From the NCBI RefSeq assembly GCF_022651205.1, contig NZ_JALCQI010000005.1, positions 1-64,000 of the forward strand: a DNA stretch of 64,000 nucleotides, read 5' to 3'. The notes under the pieces were generated by a model. It did not search any database. It worked only from the letters and a program-made list of their open reading frames with translations, and was not told the DNA's origin. The translations under genes and the position numbers were made by a program. Below are positions 17,361 through 25,937 of this stretch, piece after piece (positions within the stretch are counted from its first letter, which is position 1; each line of letters opens with the position of its first letter). Origin of the DNA: Limosilactobacillus sp. (lineage in GTDB: Bacteria > Bacillota > Bacilli > Lactobacillales > Lactobacillaceae).

Positions 17361-17379
17361 TTTAATTCATCCCCTAAAT

Positions 17380-18870
17380 TTAGAATATTGGTGCCAAGAG
17401 GTGGGAGAATTCTTGCTTGAACTTTAACCACCGTGACTGCTTAGCAAAGTATTCTTCGGTCATTGGGGTACATTTAAGTAGGTCATCTTCAAAGATCTTT
17501 TTCAACTCACTCGAAAGCTGAGAACTATAAGTAAAGGCGTTCACTTCAAAGTTAAGTTTATAGCTCCGGTAATCCTGGTTGGCTGAACCAACTGATGCAA
17601 TGTTTGAACCAGATACCATTGTCTTGGCGTGGATAAAACCATTGTCGTAACGGTAAACTTTAACCCCGTTTTGAACAAGGTACTTAGCGTAGTATTCAGT
17701 CATTCGATAAACAAAAGGGTGATCGGGCATGCAAGGAACCATGATGCGAACATCGACACCACTTTTGGCAGCGATAATCAGTGCTTCTAGAATTGAACCT
17801 TCAGGAATTAGGTAGGGCGATTGGATGTAGACATACTTGCGGGCGGTAGCGATAATGCCTTCATACCCACGACGAATGGCGTACTTTTGGTTGTCTGGTC
17901 CTGATGAAACGATTTGCATAGGGACTTCATTGGGATCCGTTGATTGGGGATGTTCGATTGTGAAGTTCTTTAGCTCGTTATCAATTGAAATTTGCGGCAT
18001 CTGGGTTTTACGGCAGGTTGTATTCCAATCCATCGCAAAACGAACTTCCATCATCATGGAAGCCTGGCCAACAACTCTTAGGTGGGTATCACGCCAGTAA
18101 CCAAACTTTGGACTTTCACCAAGGTACTGATCACCAATGTTAAAACCACCGATGTAGCCAATATTATGGTCGATGATAACCAACTTTCGGTGAAGGTGGT
18201 AATTTAGTCGCGGTGAAGTATACCACTTGGAGGAGCTTGAAATGAATGCCTGTGCCTGACCGCCAAATTTCTCAAGAGGGGCAAAAAATGATGGCTTAGT
18301 TCCATGAGAACCGCTAGCATCATAAAGGACGCGAACCTTAACACCGCGCTTGGCCGCTTGGACCAAAGCATCGAGAATTCGGTTACCGAGATGATCAGCA
18401 TAGAAGGTGTAGTACTCAACGTTGATCGTTGATTTTGCATGGTTGATGTCATTGACTAATTGGTCAAACTTAGCATGTCCATCAGTGAATACTTTGACAC
18501 GGTTGTTAAAGGTCAACATTGCTTCATCATTGTTAAGGTTTAAATTAGCCAGCATTCGTGCCCGGGGTTTCTGCTTGATTTCCGGGAGAAGTTCGTGCTT
18601 TTCCAATAATTCATGTTGTTTTTTCAGGAAGGTGTCACGATATTTGGCTTGTTCTTCTTGAATGGTAAAGATATCGTCATGGGATAGTTGACGTCCAACA
18701 AACATGTAGAGAATAAAGCCGGCAACGGGAAATACTGATAAAACCAGTAGCCAGGCCCACGTAGCTGCAATATCGCGTCTGCTGCGGAAAACAGTCCAGA
18801 TTGCAAAGCCAATATTAATTAACCAAAGAACTTCAATGATGCGTCGGATGACGTCCCATGTCCAAATCAT
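17380..18870 (-). CDS. cls: Cardiolipin synthase, second HKD motif altered
   Basis: 496 residues: two N-terminal membrane helices, then two phospholipase-D domains. Motif 1 is intact (HRKLVIID, with GGFNIGD). Motif 2 reads HAKTMVSGSNIASVGSANQD, so the Asp of HxKxxxxD is Gly; in the paralogue at 24424-25902 it is intact (HAKTMMVDG). Cardiolipin synthase joins two phosphatidylglycerols at the membrane. Activity of this copy may be reduced, or it may be specialised. It heads a minus-strand unit with the two small envelope genes. It starts at ATG 18870 behind a GAGGAGAG-type site. Confidence 0.92.
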   Translation of the reverse strand: MIWTWDVIRRIIEVLWLINIGFAIWTVFRSRRDIAATWAWLLVLSVFPVAGFILYMFVGRQLSHDDIFTIQEEQAKYRDTFLKKQHELLEKHELLPEIKQKPRARMLANLNLNNDEAMLTFNNRVKVFTDGHAKFDQLVNDINHAKSTINVEYYTFYADHLGNRILDALVQAAKRGVKVRVLYDASGSHGTKPSFFAPLEKFGGQAQAFISSSSKWYTSPRLNYHLHRKLVIIDHNIGYIGGFNIGDQYLGESPKFGYWRDTHLRVVGQASMMMEVRFAMDWNTTCRKTQMPQISIDNELKNFTIEHPQSTDPNEVPMQIVSSGPDNQKYAIRRGYEGIIATARKYVYIQSPYLIPEGSILEALIIAAKSGVDVRIMVPCMPDHPFVYRMTEYYAKYLVQNGVKVYRYDNGFIHAKTMVSGSNIASVGSANQDYRSYKLNFEVNAFTYSSQLSSELKKIFEDDLLKCTPMTEEYFAKQSRWLKFKQEFSHLLAPIF

Positions 18871-18947
18871 AATTTCTCTCCTCGTTGCTTCTAAAATACG
18901 TAATTAAGCCCATTTTAGCATAATTAGGGGGTGACAGATTTTGGGAC

Positions 18948-18993
18948 AAAAAAATAATCGCCCTAACGAAGCCTTTTAGCTAATCGTTAGGGC
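18948..18993 (-). terminator. Terminator after the NUDIX gene
   Basis: Stem GCCCTAACGA / TCGTTAGGGC with a 14-nt loop, followed on the minus strand by GATTATTTTTTT. Confidence 0.9.
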
Positions 18994-19006
18994 AATTTAG
19001 AAATGA

Positions 19007-19465
19007 TTACTTTAAGCTTAGTTCTTCTTTAAGGATTTGCCACATTTCTGTGTGTTGATCATTAAAGAACTTCGGTGGTTCCTTTGCGAGATCAAAATAT
19101 TGAACCTTGACTGTCTCATCAGGCTTAGTGGCAAAATGCTTACCATCTACCAATTTGACGAGATAGAAAGCGTTGACTGGCTGGACGCGATCACCATTGG
19201 GGTAGGTATAGAAATTCTGATCCTGGATTTTCAATAATTTAACTGGCGTAATTTCAAACCCAGCATCTTCCTTAAATTCACGTTTAACGGTATCGCTAAA
19301 CGCTTCTCCATATTCCATGTAACCGCCAGGAAATCCCCAGTCGCCAGTATCAGCTCGTGCCTGTAATAGGACTTGATTGTTATCGTTTAATAATGCTCCA
19401 GAGGCACTAGTCATAATGAGTGGTTCATGGCCGACCTTTTTCCGGAGCTTTTTAATATATGGCAT
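19007..19465 (-). CDS. NUDIX hydrolase
   Basis: 152 residues. The NUDIX box reads GGYMEYGEAF...REFKEDAGFE and fits Gx5Ex7REUxEExGU, except that the second Glu of the EE pair is Asp. Substrate type (nucleoside diphosphate derivative) cannot be told from sequence. Its start at 19465 lies 12 nt after the OsmC gene on the same strand, so the two form a small operon that ends at the 18948 terminator. Confidence 0.88.
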   Translation of the reverse strand: MPYIKKLRKKVGHEPLIMTSASGALLNDNNQVLLQARADTGDWGFPGGYMEYGEAFSDTVKREFKEDAGFEITPVKLLKIQDQNFYTYPNGDRVQPVNAFYLVKLVDGKHFATKPDETVKVQYFDLAKEPPKFFNDQHTEMWQILKEELSLK

Positions 19466-19477
19466 TAGAAGTCACTC

Positions 19478-19906
19478 CTAGTCTTCAACAACAAAGCCAT
19501 CTTCAACAAGCTTTGTTCCGTAAGCAAGCGTGTTTTCTACGGGACACTTACGGGCAACATCAGCGAGAAACTTTTTAATATCTTCTTCAGATTCATCGCT
19601 TCTCAAGTGAGGGGTGTAGCGAATTTCCGTAAATTTATAACGGTTATCATTATCGCTGACATCTTCATGACCAAGATCACCAGAAATATCTACCCAAAAG
19701 GCTTGGAGATCAAAGTGACGCTTTCGTGCTAATTCAGTAGCAGTAATTGCCTGACAAGCACCAAATGATGTAAGGAGAATTTCTACTGGATTCATCCCAG
19801 TATTAGTGCTATTAGGTTCATCAAAGGTAATTTCAAATCCCCGTGTACCAGCAGAAACCTGCATTCCGGTGGTAGTCTTAGTTGCTTTTACTTTGTAAGT
19901 GCTCAT
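19478..19906 (-). CDS. OsmC-family peroxiredoxin-like protein
   Basis: 142 residues. The two redox cysteines of the OsmC/Ohr fold are present, in SFGACQAITATELA and RKCPVENTL. Helix spacing matches the OsmC subgroup. These proteins reduce organic hydroperoxides, typically with lipoyl or thiol reductants. It starts at ATG 19906 behind AAAAGGGGG. It is co-directional with the NUDIX gene, so an oxidative-damage function for the pair is plausible but inferred. Confidence 0.85.
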   Translation of the reverse strand: MSTYKVKATKTTTGMQVSAGTRGFEITFDEPNSTNTGMNPVEILLTSFGACQAITATELARKRHFDLQAFWVDISGDLGHEDVSDNDNRYKFTEIRYTPHLRSDESEEDIKKFLADVARKCPVENTLAYGTKLVEDGFVVED

Positions 19907-20035
19907 AATTAATATCCCCCTTTTGGATAATTAGCTAATGTTATTCAACTAGCTTAAGTATGCCTGAATCGTTTAAGGGAAGCAATTAAAAAGCTTGGTT
20001 AAAATAATAGTTAGTTTAATTAAAATTCCATAAAA

Positions 20036-20202
20036 AGATAAAAGGCCGCCGACAAAATGTCGAGGACCTTTTACCGAATTGGAATGAGTAAAGTAGTAAT
20101 TCCCAAACGCTTGGGGAACGCTTGGGAATGGAATGTTAGCACACAAAAGAAAAGGGATTACAAGGATACTAAATTATTCATTCCTCAATTGATTAAGAGA
20201 TT
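20036..20202 (-). ncRNA. Candidate small RNA with tRNA-type terminator
   Basis: On the minus strand a promoter TTGACT (20236-20231), 16-bp spacer, TAGAAT (20214-20209) would start RNA near 20202. A terminator (AAAAGG.C..CGACA paired with TGTCG..G.CCTTTT, 20040-20072) would end it near 20036. The terminator is homologous in pattern to those after the tRNA-Lys genes. In between, 20100-20130 has two direct CCCAAGCGTT copies and an inverted TTTGGG. I see no tRNA and no convincing ORF. This describes the gap 19907-20329, which has no protein gene; a long osmC leader is the alternative. Confidence 0.4.
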
Positions 20203-20271
20203 ACTAATATTCTAATTCTTTTTTAATCAAAGTCAACATCTTTTTAAATATTTTTCGAAAAAATAGATGCT

Positions 20272-20305
20272 TCACACTTGTGATATACCACAGATGTGAT
20301 ATAAT
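20272..20305 (+). promoter_or_regulatory. Promoter with two tandem dyad operators for the HTH-clpL unit
   Basis: TTGTGA (20278-20283) and TATAAT (20300-20305) are spaced by 16 bp. Two 12-bp dyads, TCACA-CT-TGTGA (20272-20283) and CCACA-GA-TGTGA (20288-20299), are each followed by TATA and lie exactly 16 bp apart. They cover both promoter boxes. They are good candidates for autoregulation by the HTH protein that follows. No perfect CtsR tandem heptad is visible. Confidence 0.6.
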
Positions 20306-20329
20306 AATAAATGTAAAGGGAGTGAGGAT

Positions 20330-20551
20330 ATGCGGATTGATGTAAAACATTACTTGGAGATCCATAATTTAACGATTTATCAAGTATCGAAACGTTCCGG
20401 ATACGGCTACACGACTTTACACAAGTCTTTTAATAAACCTCAGTCGAGCGCCACGCCACTGAATTTAAGGGACCTAGATGCTTTAGCTCAGGCGCAACAC
20501 AAGAAGATGTGGGAAGTCCTGAAAGAGTTAGAAGAACACTATCTCGAATAA
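20330..20551 (+). CDS. Small XRE-like helix-turn-helix protein
   Basis: 73 residues. The first half (IDVKHYLEIHNLTIYQVSKR followed by SGYGYTTLHKSFN) has the helix-turn-helix pattern of Cro/XRE-like regulators. The second half is acidic and helical (MWEVLKELEEHYLE) and may form a dimer. It starts at ATG 20330 behind AAAGGGAGTGAGG and lies 52 nt ahead of clpL on the same strand. It is probably in the same transcript and likely binds the two dyads over the promoter. No close named homologue comes to mind. Confidence 0.7.
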   Translation: MRIDVKHYLEIHNLTIYQVSKRSGYGYTTLHKSFNKPQSSATPLNLRDLDALAQAQHKKMWEVLKELEEHYLE

Positions 20552-20603
20552 GGCATTGTGATGATTAAGAAATAAACGAAGATATTAAGGGAGGAATGTA
20601 CTT

Positions 20604-22799
20604 ATGGCACAAAATCCAATGAACCCATTCGACGGAGACATGAACGACATTTTTAATTCATTAATGGGTGGAATGAATGGTTTTAATTCTGATAACCGCC
20701 GCTACCTCATTAATGGTAGAGAAGTCACTCCTGAAGAATTTGCACAATATCGTCAGACTGGTAAATTACCTGGTGGAGCTGCTCCACAGCAACCAGGACA
20801 ACAGTCAAATAAAGGAAAGAACAGTATTTTAACTAAGCTAGGTCGTAACCTAACAGAAGAAGCACGTCAGCATAAACTCGATCCAGTTATTGGGCGGAAC
20901 AAAGAAATTCAAGAAACTGCCGAGATCTTAAGTCGGCGGACAAAGAATAACCCAGTATTAGTTGGTGACGCCGGGGTTGGTAAGACTGCGGTTGTTGAAG
21001 GGTTAGCTCAAGCAATTGTTTCTGGAGATGTTCCAGCAGCAATTAAGGACAAGGAGATTATCAGTATTGATATTTCTAGCCTTGAAGCCGGAACCCAATA
21101 CCGTGGTAGCTTTGAAGAGAACATGCAAAAGCTAATTGATGAAGTCAAAAAAGCCGGAAACATCATTCTCTTCTTCGATGAAATCCACCAAATCATCGGT
21201 GCTGGTTCTGCTGGTGATGCCGATGGTTCAAAGGGAATGTCTGACATCATGAAGCCAGCATTGTCACGGGGAGAAATTACCGTAATCGGTGCAACGACTC
21301 AGGATGAATACCGGAATACTATTATGAAGGATGCAGCCTTAGCACGGCGGTTCAACCCGGTAACAGTTAACGCCCCAAGCAAGGAAGACACACTTGCTAT
21401 CTTAAAGGGATTGCGGAAGCTATACGAACAACACCACAACGTTAAGTTACCAGATGATGTCCTTAAGGCAGCTGTTGATTACTCAGTTCAATACATGCCA
21501 CAACGTTCATTACCAGATAAGGCAATTGACCTTGTAGATATGACTGCTGCTCACTTGGCAGCTAAGCATCCAGCACATGATGCTAAGCAGATCGAAAAGG
21601 ACATTGAGGACGAGAAGAAGAAGCAAACTGAAGCAGCCAAGAAGGAAGACTACAAGACTGCTCAAGCTGCTAAGGAGAAGATTGCTGACCTTGAAAAGCA
21701 ACTCAAGGAAGGCTCCGAAAACGATAAGGTTACCGCAACTCCTGAAGATGTTGCCAATGCCGTAGAACAAATGACTGGCATCCCAGTTTCAAAGATTGGT
21801 GCTAGTGATGTCGAGCGGTTGAAGGACATGGATAAGCGGCTTGAAGGTAAGGTTATTGGTCAAGACAAGGCCGTTGAAGCTGTTGCTCGAGCTATTCGTC
21901 GTAACCGTGCAGGATTTGATGAAGGCGACTCACCAATTGGCAGTTTCCTCTTCGTTGGTCCTACTGGTGTTGGTAAGACTGAGCTTGCAAAGCAATTAGC
22001 ACTCGATATGTTCGGTAGTAAGAATGATATCATCCGTTTGGACATGTCAGAATATGCTGACCGAACAGCGGTTTCTAAGTTAATCGGTGCAACTGCTGGT
22101 TACGTTGGTTATGAGGATAACGGTAATACCTTAACTGAAAAGGTTCGTCGTCACCCATACTCAATCATCTTGTTAGACGAAATTGAAAAGGCCAACCCTC
22201 AAGTAATTACCCTCTTGCTTCAAGTTCTTGACGATGGTCGGTTAACTGATGGTCAAGGAAACACTGTTGACTTCAAGAATACAATTATTATCGCTACCTC
22301 TAATGCTGGTTATTCTAACGATGCCCCAGTTAAGTTAGGTGACGATAACGATGAGGAAGATTTGATTAAGAAGTTAACCAATTACTTCCGTCCAGAATTC
22401 TTGAACCGGTTCAACGCAATTGTTGAATTCCACAGTTTAACAAAGGACGACTTGAAGAAGATCGTTGACTTAATGTTAGCTGATGTTAACAAGACTTTGG
22501 CTAAGAAGAATATGGATGTTAATGTTACTGACACTGCAAAGCAATACCTGATTGATGAAGGATACGACAAGGCAATGGGTGCCCGTCCACTTCGTCGGGT
22601 AATTGAACGTGAAATCCGTGATAAGGTTACTGACTACTACCTTGACCACCTTGACGCAAAGCACTTAGTTGCTGAAATGCAGGATGGCAAATTGGTAGTT
22701 GTTGATGCCAAGGATGCCGTTAAGGATGACAGCGATCAGTACCAACCAGCTGATGACAAAGCTAAAGACGAAACTGACAAAAGTACTGAAAACAAGTAA
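20604..22799 (+). CDS. clpL: ATP-dependent chaperone ClpL
   Basis: 731 residues. The short Asn/Gly/Met-rich N-terminus without the two Clp_N repeats, together with two AAA+ modules, identifies ClpL. The modules have Walker A GDAGVGKT and GPTGVGKT and Walker B motifs [10 protein letters not shown] and [11 protein letters not shown] lysine/glutamate-rich coiled coil (about 325-375) separates them. ClpL is a heat and stress chaperone of lactobacilli and streptococci that works largely without ClpP; no ClpP-binding IGF loop is visible here. It starts at ATG 20604 behind GGGAGG. The acidic Asp/Lys tail is usual. Confidence 0.95.
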   Translation: MAQNPMNPFDGDMNDIFNSLMGGMNGFNSDNRRYLINGREVTPEEFAQYRQTGKLPGGAAPQQPGQQSNKGKNSILTKLGRNLTEEARQHKLDPVIGRNKEIQETAEILSRRTKNNPVLVGDAGVGKTAVVEGLAQAIVSGDVPAAIKDKEIISIDISSLEAGTQYRGSFEENMQKLIDEVKKAGNIILFFDEIHQIIGAGSAGDADGSKGMSDIMKPALSRGEITVIGATTQDEYRNTIMKDAALARRFNPVTVNAPSKEDTLAILKGLRKLYEQHHNVKLPDDVLKAAVDYSVQYMPQRSLPDKAIDLVDMTAAHLAAKHPAHDAKQIEKDIEDEKKKQTEAAKKEDYKTAQAAKEKIADLEKQLKEGSENDKVTATPEDVANAVEQMTGIPVSKIGASDVERLKDMDKRLEGKVIGQDKAVEAVARAIRRNRAGFDEGDSPIGSFLFVGPTGVGKTELAKQLALDMFGSKNDIIRLDMSEYADRTAVSKLIGATAGYVGYEDNGNTLTEKVRRHPYSIILLDEIEKANPQVITLLLQVLDDGRLTDGQGNTVDFKNTIIIATSNAGYSNDAPVKLGDDNDEEDLIKKLTNYFRPEFLNRFNAIVEFHSLTKDDLKKIVDLMLADVNKTLAKKNMDVNVTDTAKQYLIDEGYDKAMGARPLRRVIEREIRDKVTDYYLDHLDAKHLVAEMQDGKLVVVDAKDAVKDDSDQYQPADDKAKDETDKSTENK

Positions 22800-22809
22800 T
22801 CAGTGAATA

Positions 22810-22905
22810 GAACTTAGCTAAATAACATTAAAGCATCTCCCAACTGGATGTTGAAAGCATCTGGAAGGGAGTTTGTTGTTTATAGGGCCTTTCCTGTAAA
22901 TCCGT
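22810..22905 (+). repeat. Stop-proximal structured repeat, copy B (degraded)
   Basis: Begins soon after the clpL stop. The core CTCCCAACTGGATG...GCATCTGGAAGGGAG and the sequence GTTTGTTGTTTATAGGG match copy E with scattered changes. The inner arms AAATAAC and GTTGTTT still pair through a G-U. The 5' head is eroded. Confidence 0.7.
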
Positions 22906-22955
22906 TTTTATCATATTAAAGTAACAAGGATTAGCTTAAGGAGAAAATTACCGAA

Positions 22956-23306
22956 ATGAAGGAAAAAGAAGTAAAACGGGGAGATATTTTTTACGCCGAT
23001 CTATCACCAGTAGTGGGTTCGGAACAGGGAGGGCAACGTCCCGTTCTGATCGTTCAGAATGACGTTGGCAACCACTTTAGTACGACCGTCATTGTGGCCC
23101 CCATTACGACTCACTCGCAAAAGAAAACAATGCCGACCCATGTTTTGTTAAAAAGTGAAGTAACTGGGATCCCACGGAACTCAGTTGTTCTCCTAGAACA
23201 GATCCGGACAATCGACAAACAACGATTAATGGACCGGATTGATCACCTCAGTGTTTCGGTAATGAACAAAGTTGATCGGGGACTGAAGGTAAGTCTTGAT
23301 CTATAG
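22956..23306 (+). CDS. mazF: MazF/PemK-family endoribonuclease toxin without adjacent antitoxin
   Basis: 116 residues, the usual MazF length. The motifs RGDIFYADLSPVVGSEQGG, RPVLIVQND, VIVAPITT and VVLLEQIRTIDKQRL contain the residues expected for an active ribonuclease. MazF toxins cleave mRNA at short motifs and are neutralised by MazE-type antitoxins. No antitoxin ORF lies in the 156 nt upstream, where clpL and repeat copy B sit, or downstream. It starts at ATG 22956 behind AAGGAGAAAA. The stop codon TAG is formed by the head of repeat copy G. Confidence 0.9.
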   Translation: MKEKEVKRGDIFYADLSPVVGSEQGGQRPVLIVQNDVGNHFSTTVIVAPITTHSQKKTMPTHVLLKSEVTGIPRNSVVLLEQIRTIDKQRLMDRIDHLSVSVMNKVDRGLKVSLDL

Positions 23307-23347
23307 AGTGCTTTCGCTAAAAAAATTCCCGGAAGGCTAGTAATATC
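23304..23347 (+). repeat. Stop-proximal structured repeat, copy G (5' half only)
   Basis: TAGAGTGCTTTCGC at the mazF stop codon, then ATTCCCGGAAGGCTAGTAAT, matches the first 45 nt of copies A and D with a few changes. The rest is missing and the terminator at 23352 follows. It is a remnant. Confidence 0.65.
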
Positions 23348-23351
23348 ATCT

Positions 23352-23399
23352 TTAGTACAAAAAGAGGTTGGATTTATCTCCAACCTCTTTTTGTACTAA
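23352..23399. terminator. Bidirectional terminator between mazF and 23396 gene
   Basis: Perfect 21-bp stem (23352-23372 with 23379-23399) containing GAGGTTGGA/TCCAACCTC, with A-tract and T-tract arms and a 6-nt loop. The stop codon of the minus-strand gene lies inside the stem. Confidence 0.9.
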
Positions 23400-23677
23400 G
23401 CAGCGTTTTCTTTTAATTGCTTAATTTTAATTTCAATTAGTCCCGCCTTTTCACCAAGCTCAAAGAATTCTTTTTGGAGCCTAAAGAAGCGGCTTTGGAT
23501 TGCTGTGCTTGTGGGTAACCATTGCTGGTTTAAGTACATCTTCCAAAAGTCATCATCAGGCTTCAAACCAATTCGATTGCTAAGTTGTTCAATTTCTGGA
23601 TGAATCTTTTGGATCTTGTTAACAAGTTCGTTGTGTTGACGAACAAGGTGACCAAGATCATTTTTTGCGTACTGCAT
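23396..23677 (-). CDS. Small helical protein, unknown function
   Basis: 93 residues, soluble, mostly helical with heptad-like spacing in the first and last thirds (LVRQHNELVNKIQ, FFRLQKEFFELGEKAGLIEIK). No signal or membrane segment. It starts at ATG 23677 behind a GGAGGGG-type site. I do not recognise the family. Its neighbour 3' on the plus strand is mazF, but convergent orientation and the shared terminator argue against it being the antitoxin. Confidence 0.6.
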   Translation of the reverse strand: MQYAKNDLGHLVRQHNELVNKIQKIHPEIEQLSNRIGLKPDDDFWKMYLNQQWLPTSTAIQSRFFRLQKEFFELGEKAGLIEIKIKQLKENAA

Positions 23678-23713
23678 AAAACCCCTCCTAATGTAAAAAG
23701 TAATTCACACTAT

Positions 23714-24292
23714 CTATTTTAGCAGTCCTTTCATAAAGTCGTTAGTAATTCTATTGACTTTATAACCGTGTTGGAGATTTAGTTCGAAGGCAATCCGATT
23801 AGGATCATTTTTATCATCAACTTTAACTTCACCACAACGTACAAAGCCGAATTTTTTGGCAAGACTTTGCATTGGTTTATTCTTTTTGTGTGTATCGAGG
23901 CGGAAATTAGTTTGTCCCTGAAGTTGACCAACGGTGATTAAGTTACTGAAAAGAAATTTGGCAAGTCCTTGTCCACGGTAATGACTCGAAATTGCTACTC
24001 GGTGAATTGTGGCATAGGGAGCATCGGGATGGCTCCACTGACCGTTGTAAATTGTTTTGTAAGAGGGTTCGGGAGAAAGTTGGAGAGCAGCGAACCCCGC
24101 AATTTGATTGTTAACCATGAGAGCCCAACTTATTTCCTGGGAAATATCTTGAGTAATTGCATTACGATCGGGATGACCGTCTTGCCATTGGGGGTTACCG
24201 TTCTCCTTTAACATTTCACGAGCTTCTTCAATGATTTTCATAATCGCGTCTAAGTCTGTTAGTTTGGCACGGCGAAGATAAATTGTTGACAT
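23714..24292 (-). CDS. GNAT-family N-acetyltransferase
   Basis: About 192 residues. The acetyl-CoA loop RGQGLAKFLF and preceding strand ATIHRVAISSHY mark the GNAT fold, and NPNRIAFELN-like sequence closes it. I place the start at ATG 24292 because ACGAGGA lies 8 nt upstream; an in-frame ATG at 24310 lies before this site. Substrate is unknown. It stands alone. Confidence 0.85.
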   Translation of the reverse strand: MSTIYLRRAKLTDLDAIMKIIEEAREMLKENGNPQWQDGHPDRNAITQDISQEISWALMVNNQIAGFAALQLSPEPSYKTIYNGQWSHPDAPYATIHRVAISSHYRGQGLAKFLFSNLITVGQLQGQTNFRLDTHKKNKPMQSLAKKFGFVRCGEVKVDDKNDPNRIAFELNLQHGYKVNRITNDFMKGLLK

Positions 24293-24423
24293 AGCTAATC
24301 CTCGTTTCATTGGAATAATTGTGTATTATTATATAGCAAAAAAAGGAATATTTTTAATGACCGCCGTTGGTTATCTAATTTGAATGAGTTAGAATTGAGG
24401 GGATAAAAAGGGGAGGTGCCGTG

Positions 24424-25902
24424 ATGATACTGACGTGGAGTATTATTAAATGGGTATTGCTTGCGATCGTTGTTATTAACGAAATTGCGGCACTATTTAC
24501 TGTGTTTAGAGAGAAGCGGGATATTGCGGCAACGTGGGCATGGTTGCTCGTGCTGCTCCTTCTTCCGGTAGTTGGTTTTATTCTTTATGCATTCTTTGGC
24601 AGAAAGTTACCACAAAGACGTTTGGAGCGAATTAGGTCCCAGACACAATTAAAGCTTAAACAGGCTGTTGAGCGGCAAAAAATCCAGTTTCAAAATATGC
24701 CGAAACCAAAGCATTCAACGGTTCAAATGTACCGACGAACAATAATGCTTTTTCAAAGTCTAGATAACGCTTTTTTGACGCGGCATAATAATGTCAAGAT
24801 TTATACGGAAGGAAATAAGTTGTTCCGCCAACTCTTTGATGATATTGAAGCTGCAAAGGAAAGCATTAATATTGAATTTTATACAATTTACAATGACCAA
24901 ATCGGAAATGAGTTACGGACCCTCCTAGAGCAAAAGGCTGCAGAAGGAGTCGAAATTCGGGTCCTTTATGATTCATGGGGTTCAATGGGAGTCCGCTCTA
25001 ACTTTTATGATGGACTTCGTAAACGGGGCGGCTATGCAACGCCATTCTTGATGACCCATAGTAACTTTATTGATTTCCGGCTAAACTACCGTGATCACCG
25101 GAAAATTGTTGTGATTGATGGTGAAATTGGTTATATTGGTGGCTTTAATGTTGGCGATCAATACCTTGGTCGGGTTAAAAAATTCGGCCCGTGGCGTGAT
25201 ACCCACTTGCGCATCATTGGTGGCGGTGTATACAGCCTTCAGCAACGTTTTATTCGAGATTGGAACGCTTCAATTAAACGGAAGGAAGATCGGATCCTTC
25301 ACTTTAGTCGCTTCTTTCCCGAGATTAAATTAGATAAGACCCAGCTCGCAAATGAAACCTCATTGCAGATTGTGTCTAGCGGACCAGAATCGCCCCAAGA
25401 AAACATTAAGTTAGGTTACCTCCGCTTAATTAATGCGGCAACGGATCATATTTGGATTCAAACACCATATTTAATTCCAGATGATAGTGTGATTGATGCG
25501 CTTCAAGTGGCAGCCCATTCAGGGGTAGATGTTCGGATAATGGTTCCTTGTAAGCCGGATCATGCCTTTGTTTATCGGGCCACACAATATTATGCACGAA
25601 TGTTGGCAAACCATGATATTACGATTTACTTTTATGAGAAGGGCTTCTTGCACGCCAAGACAATGATGGTCGATGGAAGAATGGCAAGTGTTGGATCAGC
25701 CAATGTTGATTTTCGGAGCTTTAAACTAAACTTCGAAATTAACTCCTTTATTTATGACCGGAACATGACGGATAAGTTGGAGCAGATCTTTGTAAATGAT
25801 ATTCGTGATTCACGAGTGATTACTCCAGAAATGTTTGCCAGCCAATCAAGGTGGCTCCGGTTTAAACAAACATTTTCAAGGTTGTTATCGCCGATCCTTT
25901 AG
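24424..25902 (+). CDS. cls: Cardiolipin synthase, second paralogue
   Basis: About 492 residues: two N-terminal membrane helices, then two phospholipase-D domains with complete motifs, HRKIVVIDG and HAKTMMVDG, each followed by the Gly-Gly or Ser-Asn residues of active enzymes. It is about as long as the copy at 17380-18870 and clearly paralogous. I chose ATG 24424 because GGGGAGG ends 7 nt before it; GTG 24421 is closer. It makes cardiolipin at the membrane. Two cls genes are common in lactobacilli, and this one looks fully active. Confidence 0.94.
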   Translation: MILTWSIIKWVLLAIVVINEIAALFTVFREKRDIAATWAWLLVLLLLPVVGFILYAFFGRKLPQRRLERIRSQTQLKLKQAVERQKIQFQNMPKPKHSTVQMYRRTIMLFQSLDNAFLTRHNNVKIYTEGNKLFRQLFDDIEAAKESINIEFYTIYNDQIGNELRTLLEQKAAEGVEIRVLYDSWGSMGVRSNFYDGLRKRGGYATPFLMTHSNFIDFRLNYRDHRKIVVIDGEIGYIGGFNVGDQYLGRVKKFGPWRDTHLRIIGGGVYSLQQRFIRDWNASIKRKEDRILHFSRFFPEIKLDKTQLANETSLQIVSSGPESPQENIKLGYLRLINAATDHIWIQTPYLIPDDSVIDALQVAAHSGVDVRIMVPCKPDHAFVYRATQYYARMLANHDITIYFYEKGFLHAKTMMVDGRMASVGSANVDFRSFKLNFEINSFIYDRNMTDKLEQIFVNDIRDSRVITPEMFASQSRWLRFKQTFSRLLSPIL

Positions 25903-25937
25903 AATTCGGCTAATTAAATTTTGGTGGGGAGAGAAAG

